This document shows positions 16,586 to 26,634 of a DNA stretch of 64,000 bases, piece by piece. Location: NCBI GenBank assembly GCA_028285185.1, contig JANQQD010000101.1, positions 1 through 64,000 of the forward strand, given 5' to 3'. A program made the translations under genes and the position numbers. This stretch comes from Anaerolineae bacterium (lineage in GTDB: Bacteria; Pseudomonadota; Alphaproteobacteria; DSM-16000; Inquilinaceae). How positions within the stretch are numbered: the first letter of the stretch is position 1; every line of letters starts with the position of its first letter. The notes under the pieces were generated by a model. The model saw nothing but the letters and a program-made list of their open reading frames with translations, had not been told where the DNA came from and did no database searches.

Positions 16586-17540
16586 CGGATCTTCGGGGGA
16601 TCGACCGATCGCTTACGCGGAGATAGATCGCCGGCTGCAGGACGGCGGTATCGTCATCCTGGACGGCGGCACGGGCACCGAGCTGGAGCGGCGCGGCGTG
16701 TCTATGAACCCGGACGCCTGGTGCGGGCCGGCATCGCTGGACAATGCCGACGTCCTGGAGGCCATCCACTGCGACTACATCGCGGCCGGTGCCGATGTCA
16801 TCACGGCCAACACCTATGCCTCGTCGCGCCTGATGCTGGAGCCCGCCGGGTTCGCCGACCGGTTCGAAGAGATCAACCGCACTGCCGTGCGGGCGGCGCA
16901 CCGGGCCCGCGAAGCGAGCGGCCGCGCCGACGTGCTGATCGCCGGCTCCCTCTCCCACATGTGCCCTGTGGTCGGCGGCACCAGCCGGCCGGACGAGACG
17001 CGCATTCCGTCGAGAGCCGTAGTGACCGAGGCGCTCACGGAGCTTGCGGATCTCTTCCGCCGCGAGGGCTGCGATCTGATCCTCTTGGAAATGATGTACG
17101 ACCCCGACCGGATGGGCCCGGCCTTTGAGGCGGCAGTCAAAACCGGGCTTCCGGTCTGGGCCGGCTTTTCCGCACGACGTGGCGCCGACGGTGAAGTGCT
17201 AAGCTTCCTGCCGGAACGGGACGTGCCGCTTCAGGATCTGGCCGCGGTGCTGCAGGAATTCGACGTCGCGACCGCAGGCGTCATGCACACACCGTCGAAC
17301 CTGATCGGCGAGGCCGTCGACGCGCTGCGCGGGAGCTTCGCAGGGCCCCTGATGGCCTATCCCGACAGCGGCTATTTCGAGATGCCGCGCTGGCAGTTCA
17401 AAGACATCATCCCGCCGGACGAGTTCCGGCGCTTCGCCGCAAACTGGGTGGATTCCGGCGTCCAGATCATCGGAGGCTGCTGCGGCCTTTCTCCGGAGCA
17501 CATCGCCGCCGTCGCATCGCTGAAGCGGCATGACGGCTGA
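16515..17540 (+). CDS. Homocysteine S-methyltransferase-family protein
   Basis: A TIM-barrel protein of the homocysteine S-methyltransferase family. The N-terminal ILDGGTGTELERRG and C-terminal IIGGCCGLSPEHI (two vicinal Zn-binding Cys) are clear. The third zinc ligand, normally the Cys of a G-x-N-C motif, reads AGVMHTPSN here, so His stands in the Cys position. The start is uncertain: the only ATG in frame at the right place lies 71 nt inside the aldolase gene and adds a Ser/Arg-rich leader without similarity; a rare start near 16,610 is possible. Its methyl donor is unknown. Its stop overlaps the SDR start. Confidence 0.82.
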   Translation: MKARWSGKPACAAWTARRPSTSSSGSSGDRPIAYAEIDRRLQDGGIVILDGGTGTELERRGVSMNPDAWCGPASLDNADVLEAIHCDYIAAGADVITANTYASSRLMLEPAGFADRFEEINRTAVRAAHRAREASGRADVLIAGSLSHMCPVVGGTSRPDETRIPSRAVVTEALTELADLFRREGCDLILLEMMYDPDRMGPAFEAAVKTGLPVWAGFSARRGADGEVLSFLPERDVPLQDLAAVLQEFDVATAGVMHTPSNLIGEAVDALRGSFAGPLMAYPDSGYFEMPRWQFKDIIPPDEFRRFAANWVDSGVQIIGGCCGLSPEHIAAVASLKRHDG

Positions 17541-18336
17541 CGCCGGCCGACCGGCGGGCGCAATGTCCTTGGAAGGCGCCCGCGCCGTCGTCACGGCCGG
17601 CGCCGCGGGCATCGGCCGGGCGATTGCGGACACATTTGCCGAAGCGGGGTCCCGGATCGCCGTGTGTGATGTGGACGAAGCCGCCCTGGCGGCCTTCCGC
17701 GAGAGCCGCCCGGACGCCATCGCCGTCGCGGCCGACGTATCCCGCGAAGCCCACCTCGGCGCCTTCTTCGAAGCCATCGAGGCCGCTTGGGGCGGGGCGG
17801 ATATCGTCGTCGCCAATGCCGGCATCGGCGGCCCCGCCGGTCCCATCGAGACGATCGCCCTCGATGACTGGAAGGCTTGCCTTGCCGTCAATCTGGACGG
17901 GGCGTTCCTGACCTGCCGCTGGGCGGCGCGGATCCTGAAGGCGCAGCAGAGCGGCCTCTTGCTTCTGACCGCTTCCACCGCCGGCCTGTTCGGCTATCCC
18001 ATGCGCAGCCCCTATGCCGCCGCCAAATGGGGCGTGGTCGGGCTGATGAAGACCCTGGCGATGGAACTCGGGCCCCATGGTGTCCGGGTCAACGCGCTCT
18101 GCCCCGGTGCGGTCGAGGGCCCGCGCATGGACCGCGTCGTCGCCAGCGAGTCCCAGGCCCATGGCGTGGACGAGGCCGCGATCCGCCGCCGCTATGTCGA
18201 CGGAGTCTCTATGAAGACCTGGGTGACGGCTGAAGAGATCGCCGATGCGGCCCTGTTCCTGGCCTCGCCCGCCGGCGCCAAGATCTCGGGCCAGGCCCTG
18301 GCCATTGACGGCCACACCGAGACACTGGCGCCCTAA
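17530..18336 (+). CDS. Short-chain dehydrogenase/reductase (SDR)
   Basis: A 268-residue classical SDR. The nucleotide-binding motif is AGAAGIGRAI (about residues 23-32), the NAG motif is ANAGIGG, the catalytic Ser is in LLLTASTAG and the catalytic pair is Tyr-x3-Lys in SPYAAAKWG. The C-terminus has KISGQALAIDGH. It probably oxidises or reduces a hydroxyl/keto group of the compound handled by the aldolase-like and methyltransferase-like neighbours. The start overlaps the upstream stop by 11 nt; an ATG 33 nt later (MSLEGARAVV) is an alternative. Its 3' end overlaps the convergent leuD end by 4 nt. Confidence 0.9.
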   Translation: MTADAGRPAGAMSLEGARAVVTAGAAGIGRAIADTFAEAGSRIAVCDVDEAALAAFRESRPDAIAVAADVSREAHLGAFFEAIEAAWGGADIVVANAGIGGPAGPIETIALDDWKACLAVNLDGAFLTCRWAARILKAQQSGLLLLTASTAGLFGYPMRSPYAAAKWGVVGLMKTLAMELGPHGVRVNALCPGAVEGPRMDRVVASESQAHGVDEAAIRRRYVDGVSMKTWVTAEEIADAALFLASPAGAKISGQALAIDGHTETLAP

Positions 18337-18974
18337 GGCAATCGCTCAGTCTTCGGACCCAGCGCAACCCTCAGCCAAGGCACCGCCGTTTCCGCCTGCC
18401 GCTCGAAGGCGGCGATCTCGTTCAGGCGCGCTCGGGTCAGAGCGATCTGATCCAGGCCCTCGACCAAGCAGCGCTTGCGGAAAGGGTCGATTGGGAACGC
18501 GATTGCCGTGCCGTCCGGCATCGCCACCGTCTGTCCGGGCAGGTCGACGCTCAGGTGCGTGTCCGGCTGGGCTTCTGCTGCTCCGCGGATCTGCGCCAGT
18601 TCCGCATCCGGTAGCGTCATGCACAGCAGGCCGTTTTGCACGGCGTTGGCGGCGAAGATGTCGGCGAAGCCGGTGGCGATCACGCAGCGGATGCCGTAGT
18701 CGACCAGCGCATAGACTGCGGCCTCGCGCGACGAGCCGCAGCCGAAATTGGATCCCGCGATCAGGATGCCGGCGTTCCGCCAATACGAGCGATGCAATGG
18801 GAATTCAGCGCGCTCATGGCCGTTCTCGTCGAAGCGCAGGTCGTGGAACAGGAAACCGCCGTAGCCCGGTCCGCGCGGCTTGCGCAGGAAGCGCGCCGGA
18901 ATGATCTGGTCCGTGTCCACATTGGCTTGGTCATAGACGGCCGCGACGGCGGTGAGGCAGGTGAAGGGCTGCAT
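18333..18974 (-). CDS. leuD: 3-isopropylmalate dehydratase-type small subunit
   Basis: A 213-residue LeuD-type swivelling domain of the aconitase superfamily. NVDTDQIIPARFL, SYWRNAGILIAGSNFGCGSSREAA and IATGFADIFAANAVQNGLL are canonical. It pairs with the upstream LeuC to make a [4Fe-4S] hydro-lyase. The start codon overlaps the leuC stop (ATGA). Sequence alone suggests isopropylmalate isomerase, but leuA and leuB are absent and the neighbours are catabolic. A hydro-lyase acting on a maleate, citraconate or similar acid, as in other duplicated LeuCD pairs, is a serious alternative. Confidence 0.9.
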   Translation of the reverse strand: MQPFTCLTAVAAVYDQANVDTDQIIPARFLRKPRGPGYGGFLFHDLRFDENGHERAEFPLHRSYWRNAGILIAGSNFGCGSSREAAVYALVDYGIRCVIATGFADIFAANAVQNGLLCMTLPDAELAQIRGAAEAQPDTHLSVDLPGQTVAMPDGTAIAFPIDPFRKRCLVEGLDQIALTRARLNEIAAFERQAETAVPWLRVALGPKTERLP

Positions 18975-20383
18975 CAGGCCGGCTCCGTCACCGCCAATGT
19001 GCGCACATCCGTCAGCCGGCCGGTGACGGCGGCGGCGGCAACCATGGCTGGGCTCATCAAATGGGTGCGCGCACCGCGGCCCTGGCGGCCGGGGAAGTTG
19101 CGGTTGGTTGACGAGGCACAGCGCTGCCCCGCTCCCGCCACATCGCCGTTCATGGCGACGCAGAGCGAACAGCCGCTGTCGCGCCAGTCTAGTCCCGCAG
19201 CGGTGAAGATGCGGTCCAGCCCCTCGGCCTCCGCCTGCCGCTTCACGGCCGTCGATCCCGGCACCACCATGCCCGGCACCCGCGCCCGGCGACCGCGCAG
19301 AACAGCGGCGGCGGCGCGCAGGTCTTCGATGCGGGCGTTGGTGCACGACCCGATGAACACGCGGTCGACGGCGATCTCGGCCAGCGGGGTACCGGGGGTA
19401 AGGCCCATATACGCCAGCGACCGGTTCATCGCAGTGCGTCGCTCCTGGTCGGCGACGATGGCCGGGTCCGGCACTGCAGCGTCGATGGGCAAGGCATCTT
19501 CGGGGCTGGTGCCCCAGGTCACCGTCGGCGCGATTTCCGAGGCTGCAAGATGCACCTCACGATCAAACACCGCGTCGAGGTCGCTGCGCAGCGCCATCCA
19601 CGCTTCTGAAGCCTGATCCCAAAGCGCACCCGTGGGCGCGGCGGGCCGGCCGGCGAGATAGGTGAGCGTGGTTTCGTCCGGCGCGATCAGGCCGGCACGG
19701 GCCCCCGCCTCGATGGACATGTTGCAGACGGTCATGCGCCCATCCATGGACAGGCCCATGATCGTGCTGCCGGCATATTCGATCACATGGCCCGTGGCCC
19801 CGCCGGTGCCGACGCGGGCAATCACGGTCAGAATCAGATCTTTCGCCGTCACGCCCCCCGGCAGCGTGCCGTCCACCATCACCCGCATGGTCTTGGGCCG
19901 CCGCTGCCACAGCGTCTGCGTGGCCAGCACATGGGCCACATCGGAGGCACCGATACCGAAGGCGAACGCCCCGAAGGCGCCATGGGTCGATGTATGGCTG
20001 TCGCCGCAGACGATCACCGTGCCGGGCAGGGTCAGGCCCAGTTCCGGCCCCACCACATGCACGATGCCCTGGCGCGGGTCGCCGAGACCGAACAGGCGGA
20101 TGCCCTCGCGTGCCGCGTTGTCGGCCAGCATCCGCACCATGCCGGCGATCTCTGGATCGGCGATCGGTCGGTCGCGGTGCTGCGTCGGCACATAGTGGTC
20201 GGCGATGGCAATCGTGAGGTCCGGCCTTCGGACGGAAAGGCCCCGGCGCTGGACAGCGTCGAAGGCGTGGAACGAGCCCTCATGCACGAAATGGCGGTCG
20301 ACGGACAGCAGCGTACGACCGTCTTCGTCGGCCACCGCATGGGCGTCCCAGATTTTGTCGAACAGAGTGCGCGGCCGGTTCAT
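18974..20383 (-). CDS. leuC: 3-isopropylmalate dehydratase-type large subunit
   Basis: A 469-residue aconitase-superfamily large subunit. Cluster-binding Cys residues are visible in [18 protein letters not shown] and [29 protein letters not shown] and [21 protein letters not shown] are typical LeuC segments. It would isomerise 2-isopropylmalate or hydrate a related unsaturated diacid together with LeuD. It starts (ATG) inside the stop of the tautomerase-SnoaL gene (ATGA), so the order tautomerase, leuC, leuD is one operon, divergent from the Liv-type transporter. This linkage is unusual for leucine biosynthesis. Confidence 0.92.
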   Translation of the reverse strand: MNRPRTLFDKIWDAHAVADEDGRTLLSVDRHFVHEGSFHAFDAVQRRGLSVRRPDLTIAIADHYVPTQHRDRPIADPEIAGMVRMLADNAAREGIRLFGLGDPRQGIVHVVGPELGLTLPGTVIVCGDSHTSTHGAFGAFAFGIGASDVAHVLATQTLWQRRPKTMRVMVDGTLPGGVTAKDLILTVIARVGTGGATGHVIEYAGSTIMGLSMDGRMTVCNMSIEAGARAGLIAPDETTLTYLAGRPAAPTGALWDQASEAWMALRSDLDAVFDREVHLAASEIAPTVTWGTSPEDALPIDAAVPDPAIVADQERRTAMNRSLAYMGLTPGTPLAEIAVDRVFIGSCTNARIEDLRAAAAVLRGRRARVPGMVVPGSTAVKRQAEAEGLDRIFTAAGLDWRDSGCSLCVAMNGDVAGAGQRCASSTNRNFPGRQGRGARTHLMSPAMVAAAAVTGRLTDVRTLAVTEPA

Positions 20384-20982
20384 CTGAGCGCGGGCCCAAG
20401 CGGCCGGCCGACCGATGCGGTCCCGCCGCCACGCATCTCGCCCAGGTCGTTCCAGACCCACTGGCCGGCGATCTTGCCCTCGCGCACCACGAACCGGTCG
20501 ATGAAGCGGATGCCGTCGAACGACGTGCCGTCCGGCCACTCGCCGGCCAGAGTGCCGTGGCAATAGACCACCGCCTCGTCGATGCCCGGCACCTCGTCGA
20601 ACCCGGCGAAGGTTTTCCACACGCGGCGATACCGCGTCTCACCGAAGGCCACCAGGTCCTCCAGCCGCTTCAGACGGACATCGCCGGGGAAGGTCATCAT
20701 GAAGTCCGGCGCCAGGAAGGCCCGCGCAGCCTCCAGGTCGCGGCGCTGCATCTCACCCAGGAAGTCGCGCACGAGATCGGCGGCCGGGGTCGGCGGCGTG
20801 CCGGGCGTGCGCGGCACGCCGCCGCGCGCATAGTTCTCCGGACCCGTCTCTTGAATCATCACCGTGATGCCGTCCAGCGGGGCGCCGATGGTGGTGCGCA
20901 CGGCGGCCGTCAACGCCTGATGCAGCCTGGCCTTGGTCGCGGCGTCATAGCCGTCGATAAGCGTGATCTGGACAACTGGCAT
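20380..20982 (-). CDS. Tautomerase-SnoaL (NTF2-like) fusion protein
   Basis: A 200-residue protein with two domains. Residues 1-60 are a 4-oxalocrotonate-tautomerase-like unit: the N-terminal Pro-2 ([24 protein letters not shown]) would be the catalytic base after Met removal, and [16 protein letters not shown] is the usual second half. Residues about 68-190 are a SnoaL/NTF2-like cone ([21 protein letters not shown] to [11 protein letters not shown]), a fold used for isomerases, cyclases and ligand binding. Such a fusion suggests successive steps on one small enol or unsaturated acid. First gene of the leuCD operon. Confidence 0.85.
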   Translation of the reverse strand: MPVVQITLIDGYDAATKARLHQALTAAVRTTIGAPLDGITVMIQETGPENYARGGVPRTPGTPPTPAADLVRDFLGEMQRRDLEAARAFLAPDFMMTFPGDVRLKRLEDLVAFGETRYRRVWKTFAGFDEVPGIDEAVVYCHGTLAGEWPDGTSFDGIRFIDRFVVREGKIAGQWVWNDLGEMRGGGTASVGRPLGPALR

Positions 20983-21010
20983 GATTTCTTCTCTACGAAA
21001 GCGTGCGAGT

Positions 21011-21021
21011 TGTATTAAACA
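21011..21021. promoter_or_regulatory. Candidate operator in divergent promoter region
   Basis: TGTATTAAACA, an imperfect dyad (8 of 11 positions symmetrical) in an AT-rich island of the 131-nt gap between the divergent tautomerase-leuCD operon and the Liv-type transporter. GntR/UTRA regulators, one of which is encoded downstream, bind such TGT-N-ACA dyads; assignment is speculative. Confidence 0.25.
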
Positions 21022-21113
21022 TAAGACATTTGGTAGCCTGGGTCATCAGCCGATCAGACGGCGGTCTGCCCGAAGCGTCGGCAACGAAACACCAAGCGTG
21101 GGAGGCACAATTC

Positions 21114-22361
21114 ATGTCCAGGAATTCCCGTTTTCTCAGCACCCTGTCCCGCCGCCGGGTGCTGGCCGCCGGCGCGGCCGGCGGTGCAGCATTGGCTGCG
21201 ACCGCCGGCCTGCCGCGACGCCTGCGCGCCCAGCCGGAGCCGATCAAGGTCGGTATCTTGCATCCGGTCACCGGCGCGATTTCCTATTCCGGCCAGCAAG
21301 GCCGCGCCGGCGCCCTGATGGCCATCGAAGACATCAATGCCGCCGGCGGCATCGCCTCGATGGACGGCGCCATGCTGGAGCCGGTGCTGGGCGATGCCCA
21401 GTCGCAGCCCGAAGTGGGCGCGGCGGAGGTGGAACGGATGAATGAGGAAGGCGTGTCCGCCATCATCGGCGCCTTTGCCTCCAGCATCTCGCTGGCCACC
21501 ACCCAGGCCGCGGCACGCTATGACATTCCGCACATCGTCGATGTCGGTGTGTCCGACCAGATCGTCGGCCGCGGGCTGACCAACGTGTTCCGCTTCGGCC
21601 CCGGCTTCGGAACCATCGCCGACAGCGCGCTGAACAACCTGGTGACCATCAATGAAGCCGCCGGCAGCCCTGCGCGCACGGTGATGATCATCCACGAAGA
21701 CAGCCTGTTCGGCAGCGGCCTGGCCGACCTCTTGAACGCGCGCCTGCCCGATTACGGGTTCGAGGTGCTGGACACCATCAGCCATCCGACGCCCACGCGC
21801 GACTTCAACAACGTCGTGCTGCAGCTTCAGGCGCGTGAGCCCGACCTGATCATCCCCGCCAACTATTACAACGAATACGTGCTGCTGGCGCGCACCATGC
21901 TGCAACAGCGCATCCAGCCCAAGGCGATCTACTCCGTTCTGGGCGGAGCAGCGTCGAGCTTCCGCTTCCTGGAGGAGTTCCCGGACGCGGCCCAGTTCAT
22001 CATGGACTGCAACCACTGGTTCGACCCGGCCAATCCTGCCGCTGCCGACCTGCGGGCTCGCGTGGAGGCGCAAGACCTCTACTTCACCTACGAGGTGTTC
22101 CTGGACTATTGCTGCGTTGGGCTGTTGGCCGATGCGCTGGAGCGTGCCGGCTCCGCCGACCGCGGCGCCGTCACCGAGGCGCTGGCCGCCAGCACCTGGG
22201 ACGGGCACATCATGCCCTATGGTCCGACCGAATTCGTCGACGGCCAGAACCAGGGCGCTCGGCCGGTGAACACGCAGATCCAGGGCGAGAACATTGAGGT
22301 CATCTTCCCCGAAGAGGTGGCGTCGGCGGAGCCTGTGTTCCCCATGCCCGAGCGGGGCTGA
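21114..22361 (+). CDS. Liv-type ABC transporter substrate-binding protein (Tat-exported)
   Basis: A 415-residue periplasmic binding protein of the branched-chain amino acid/amide/urea class. Its N-terminus carries a twin-arginine signal (SRRRVLAAGAAGGAALAA), so it probably exports folded. The mature part begins EPIKVGILHPVTGAISYSGQQ and shows the family segment INAAGGI. GGGAGG lies before the ATG; the open reading upstream lacks similarity. It is first gene of a long + strand operon with permeases and ATPases. Ligand unknown; linkage to hydantoinase-type enzymes suggests a cyclic amide or an amino-acid derivative. Confidence 0.92.
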   Translation: MSRNSRFLSTLSRRRVLAAGAAGGAALAATAGLPRRLRAQPEPIKVGILHPVTGAISYSGQQGRAGALMAIEDINAAGGIASMDGAMLEPVLGDAQSQPEVGAAEVERMNEEGVSAIIGAFASSISLATTQAAARYDIPHIVDVGVSDQIVGRGLTNVFRFGPGFGTIADSALNNLVTINEAAGSPARTVMIIHEDSLFGSGLADLLNARLPDYGFEVLDTISHPTPTRDFNNVVLQLQAREPDLIIPANYYNEYVLLARTMLQQRIQPKAIYSVLGGAASSFRFLEEFPDAAQFIMDCNHWFDPANPAAADLRARVEAQDLYFTYEVFLDYCCVGLLADALERAGSADRGAVTEALAASTWDGHIMPYGPTEFVDGQNQGARPVNTQIQGENIEVIFPEEVASAEPVFPMPERG

Positions 22362-22423
22362 GGTCGATCCGGCACGGCGGCGCCTGAGCGGGGCGCCGCC
22401 GTGCAGGGCCGTGCGGGCCACCC

Positions 22424-23296
22424 ATGCTTGAGATCACCATCCTGGTGCCGGCCGTCATCAACGGCCTTCTGACTGGCAGCATCTATGCGCTGATCGCGCT
22501 GGGGCTGACGCTGATCTACGGCGTGCTGCACATTATCAACTTCGCCCATGGGGCGTTGCTGATGCTGTCGCTGTTCGGCGTCTACTTCCTGCATTCGCTG
22601 GCCGGCATCGACCCGTATGTGGCCCTTTTGATCCTGGTGCCGGCCATGTTCGCGCTGGGCTACGGGCTGCAGCGCACGGTGATCGCCCATGCCAGCCACG
22701 GCAAGGACGAGAACGTGCTGCTGGTCACGCTGGGGATCGCGCTGATCATCGAGAACCTGGCGCTGTTCTTCTGGCGGTCCGACACCCGCACCATCGACGT
22801 GCCCTATGCCTTCGACGTCATCGATGTGGGCTTCGCCTTTCTCTCGGTGCCGCGCGTCGCGGCCTTCGGCGCCGCCTTCGTGGTGGCGGGACTGTTGTGG
22901 ATGCTGATGACGCGGTCCGATCTCGGCCGCGCCATCCGCGCCGTGGCGAAAGAGCGGCATGGCGCCCGCGTGGTCGGCATCGATGTCGACCACATCTTCG
23001 CCATGAGCTACGGCATCGGCACCGCCTGCGTCGCCGCGGCGGCCTGCCTGTTGCTGCCGACCTTCTATGTCACGCCGCAGGTGGGCAACGCCTTCGTGCT
23101 GATCGCCTTTACCGTTGTCGTTCTCGGCGGCATGGGCAGCTTCACCGGGGCGCTGGTCGGTGGCCTGTTGATCGGCGTGGTGGAGTCGCTGGGCGGGTTG
23201 TTCCTGGGCGAGACCCTGGGTCAGATCGGCATCTTCCTGGTCTTCATCGCGGTGCTGCTGTTCCGCCCCACCGGCCTGTTCGGAGACCGCGCATGA
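22424..23296 (+). CDS. livH: Liv-type ABC transporter permease (LivH-like)
   Basis: A 290-residue inner-membrane permease with about eight hydrophobic segments. Diagnostic LivH stretches are LLTGSIYALIALGLTLIYGVLHIINFAHGALLM-type sequence at the N-terminus and VVVLGGMGSFTGALVGGLLIGV near the C-terminus. Its stop codon overlaps the start of livM (ATGA). It forms the transmembrane channel with the next gene product for the substrate delivered by the upstream binding protein. Confidence 0.93.
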   Translation: MLEITILVPAVINGLLTGSIYALIALGLTLIYGVLHIINFAHGALLMLSLFGVYFLHSLAGIDPYVALLILVPAMFALGYGLQRTVIAHASHGKDENVLLVTLGIALIIENLALFFWRSDTRTIDVPYAFDVIDVGFAFLSVPRVAAFGAAFVVAGLLWMLMTRSDLGRAIRAVAKERHGARVVGIDVDHIFAMSYGIGTACVAAAACLLLPTFYVTPQVGNAFVLIAFTVVVLGGMGSFTGALVGGLLIGVVESLGGLFLGETLGQIGIFLVFIAVLLFRPTGLFGDRA

Positions 23297-24294
23297 TGGC
23301 GGGGCGCTATACGGCAATCGGCATCACGGTGACCGTGCTGGCGGCCCTGCCGCTGGCCGTGACCTCGAACGAGGTCATGATGTTCCTGATCCTCTCGCTG
23401 ATGTTCGCGTTGCTGGGTCAGGCCTGGAACATCCTCGGCGGCTATGCCGGCCAATTCTCCTTCGGCCATGCGGCGTTCTTCGGGTCGGGCGCCTATGCGA
23501 CCGCGACCTTGCAGATACATCTCGGACTCAACCCCTGGGTGGCCATGGTGGCCGCCATGGCCGTCGGCGGTCTGGTCGGCGGCCTGATCGGTGCGCTCAG
23601 TTTCCGCTTCCGGTTGCGGGGGTCGTACTTCGCGCTGATCACGCTTGCGTTCGCTGAAGTGCTGAGGGTCATCGCCCACACATCGGACTTCACCGGCGGC
23701 GGGGCCGGCATCCTGATCCCGCTGGACGAGCGCGCCGCGAACTTCCAGTTCGAGAGCCGGGACGTCTTCTACTATGTGATCTTGGCGATGGTTGCCGCGT
23801 CTCTGGTACTCACGCGGGCTCTGGAAGACTCCCGCCTCGGTGCCTGGATGCTCGCCATCCGCGAGAACGAAGACAGCGCCCGGGCCCTCGGCGTCGACAC
23901 GTTCCGCGTCAAGCTGACGGCGATCATTCTTTCCGGCGCCATGGCGGCGTCAGCCGGTGTCTTCTACACGCAGATCTTCCTCTATCTCGACCCTGGTATC
24001 GCGTACGGCGTGGGCTTCTCCGTCGAGGCGCTGCTGGTCCCGATTATCGGCGGCATGGGCACGGTGTTCGGCCCCCTGGTCGGCTCCTTCGTGCTGCACG
24101 GCGTGGACGAGGTGACGAAGGATCTGACCGGCGACGCACCGGGCCTGAACCTGGCGCTCTACGGTGCGCTCTTGATCGTCATGTTGCGCTTCCTGCCCGA
24201 CGGCCTGATGGGGTTGATGGGGCGGCTGCGGCGCGCCGCGGGCCGGCGGCAGCCACAGCGGGCCGGCCGGCTGAAGGAAGCCCGCGATGCTTGA
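23293..24294 (+). CDS. livM: Liv-type ABC transporter permease (LivM-like)
   Basis: A 333-residue permease. The LivM signatures are NILGGYAGQFSFGHAAFFG, LRGSYFALITLAFAEV and IIGGMGTVFGPLVGS. The EAA-like cytoplasmic loop reads AIRENEDSARALGVD. It starts at ATGATG overlapping the livH stop. The C-terminus ends with a short basic tail (RRAAGRRQPQRAGRLKEA), and its last codons overlap the livG start by 8 nt, indicating translational coupling. Confidence 0.93.
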   Translation: MMAGRYTAIGITVTVLAALPLAVTSNEVMMFLILSLMFALLGQAWNILGGYAGQFSFGHAAFFGSGAYATATLQIHLGLNPWVAMVAAMAVGGLVGGLIGALSFRFRLRGSYFALITLAFAEVLRVIAHTSDFTGGGAGILIPLDERAANFQFESRDVFYYVILAMVAASLVLTRALEDSRLGAWMLAIRENEDSARALGVDTFRVKLTAIILSGAMAASAGVFYTQIFLYLDPGIAYGVGFSVEALLVPIIGGMGTVFGPLVGSFVLHGVDEVTKDLTGDAPGLNLALYGALLIVMLRFLPDGLMGLMGRLRRAAGRRQPQRAGRLKEARDA

Positions 24295-25025
24295 GGTCCG
24301 CAACATCTCCAAGAGCTTCGGCGGCCTGCGGGCCGTGGACAATGCTTCGCTGGATGTAAGCAGCGGCGCTATCGTTTCGCTGATCGGTCCGAACGGCGCC
24401 GGCAAGACCACGCTGTTCACCATCATCGCCGGGTTCCAGAAGCCTGACGAAGGCCGTGTGCAATTCGAAGGCCGCGACATCACGGGCCTGCCGGCCCACA
24501 CCATCTGCCGCCTCGGCCTGGTGCGCACCTTTCAGGTCGTCCAGCCCTTCGGCCGGCTGACGGTTCGGGAGAACATCGCCGTCGGCGCCCATCTGCGCCA
24601 TGCCGACCGCGGCGACGCCCTGGAGAATGCCGAAGCGGTGGCGCGCCGGGTCGGCATGGGCGCCATGCTGGACCAGCCGGCCACCAGCCTGACGGTGGCC
24701 GGCCGCAAACGGCTGGAGCTGGCGCGGGCGCTGGCCACCGAGCCCAGCCTTCTGCTGCTGGACGAGGTCATGGCGGGCCTCAACCCGACCGAGATCGACG
24801 AGATCGTTCCCGTCATCCGATCGATCCGGGACGACGGCGTGACCATCCTGCTGATCGAGCATGTGATGCGCGCGGTCATGAGCCTGTCTGAGCACACCTA
24901 TGTGCTGAACAACGGCGCCATCATCGCCAGCGGGCCGCCGCGCACCGTCGCCGCCGACCCGCAGGTGGTCGAAGCCTATCTGGGCCATGGCGCCGCCAAG
25001 CGCATTGCGGCCTCGGAGACCGCCC

Positions 25026-25033
<8 letters not shown>
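24287..25033 (+). CDS. livG: Liv-type ABC transporter ATP-binding protein (LivG-like)
   Basis: A 248-residue ABC ATPase. Walker A is GPNGAGKTT and Walker B LLLLDEVMAGLNPTE, with LIEHVMRAVM (switch His) after it. The signature is degenerate: SLTVAGRKRLELARAL in place of an LSGGQ-like motif; the R-K/R-R-LE pattern is usual for LivG. It pairs with LivF to energise transport. Eight-nt overlaps at both ends with livM and livF. Confidence 0.92.
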
Positions 25034-25727
<694 letters not shown>

Positions 25728-25731
25728 GCCG

Positions 25732-26634
25732 ATGCAGTCCCCTCGCCGCGATCTCAGAGCCCGCCTGGCTGACCCGGCCATTCTGGTTGCCCCCGGCATC
25801 TATGACGGCCTGACGGCTGCGCTCGCCGCCGATGCGGGGTTCGAGGCCGTCTACCTCTCCGGCGCGTCGATCGCCTATACCCGCTTCGGCCGCCCCGATA
25901 TCGGCCTGGTCAGTATGGCGGAGGTGGCGGACACGCTGTCCGCCATCCGCGAACGCGTGGACCTGCCGATCATCATCGACGCCGACACCGGCTACGGCAA
26001 TGCGCTGAACGTGCAGCGCACCGTGCGGCTGTTCGAGCGCCTTGGGGCCGACGCGATCCAGCTGGAAGACCAGACACTGCCGAAACGCTGCGGTCACCTC
26101 AGCGACAAGACGCTGGTGCCGACGGATGAGATGGCCGGCAAGCTGCTGGCCGCGGTGGAGGCACGACAGTCGTCGGAAACCCTGATCATCGCCCGCACCG
26201 ACGCGCTGGCGGTGGAGGGGTTCGACGCGGCTTGCGCGCGCGCTGAACGATACCTGGAAACCGGGGCCGACATCCTGTTCATCGAAGCACCGCGCAGCGT
26301 CGACGAGATGCAGGCGCTCGCCCGACGGTTCGCCGGCCGCGCGCCGCTGATGGCCAATATGGTAGAGGGCGGGACGACGCCGCCGCTGGATGCGGACGCT
26401 TTGCAGCGTCTCGGCTTCTCACTGGTGATCTTCCCCGGCGGGCTGGTGCGGGCGCTTGCCGCCACGGCAGAGAGCTATTTCGCCTCGCTCCGGCAGCATG
26501 GCAGCACGGCACCGTTTCGTGACCGAATGCTGGACTTCACGGGCCTGAACGCGCGCCTCGGCACGCCGGACCTGCTGGCCGCTGGTCGGCGCTATGCCGG
26601 CGAAGACGGCACAATCGGGGAGGCGGATCCATGA
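25732..26634 (+). CDS. Isocitrate lyase/PEP mutase-family lyase
   Basis: A 300-residue (beta/alpha)8 enzyme of the ICL/PEPM superfamily. DADTGYGN holds the Mg-binding acidic residues, IQLEDQTLPKRCGHL carries the flexible-loop catalytic Cys (K-R-C-G-H), and RTDALAVEGFDAACARAERY follows. The Cys marks it as a C-C lyase (2-methylisocitrate lyase, dimethylmalate lyase or alike) and not a PEP mutase or oxaloacetate decarboxylase. With the LeuCD-type hydro-lyase nearby, a hydrate-then-cleave route yielding pyruvate plus a small acid is plausible inference. ATGA overlap with the flavoprotein gene. Confidence 0.88.
   Translation: MQSPRRDLRARLADPAILVAPGIYDGLTAALAADAGFEAVYLSGASIAYTRFGRPDIGLVSMAEVADTLSAIRERVDLPIIIDADTGYGNALNVQRTVRLFERLGADAIQLEDQTLPKRCGHLSDKTLVPTDEMAGKLLAAVEARQSSETLIIARTDALAVEGFDAACARAERYLETGADILFIEAPRSVDEMQALARRFAGRAPLMANMVEGGTTPPLDADALQRLGFSLVIFPGGLVRALAATAESYFASLRQHGSTAPFRDRMLDFTGLNARLGTPDLLAAGRRYAGEDGTIGEADP

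Noticed and set aside
18333-20383. Ordinary leucine-biosynthesis operon
   Set aside because: LeuCD sequence is close to biosynthetic enzymes, but leuA/leuB are absent and the genes are coupled to a tautomerase-SnoaL gene next to catabolic genes; kept open as an alternative, not as the main reading.
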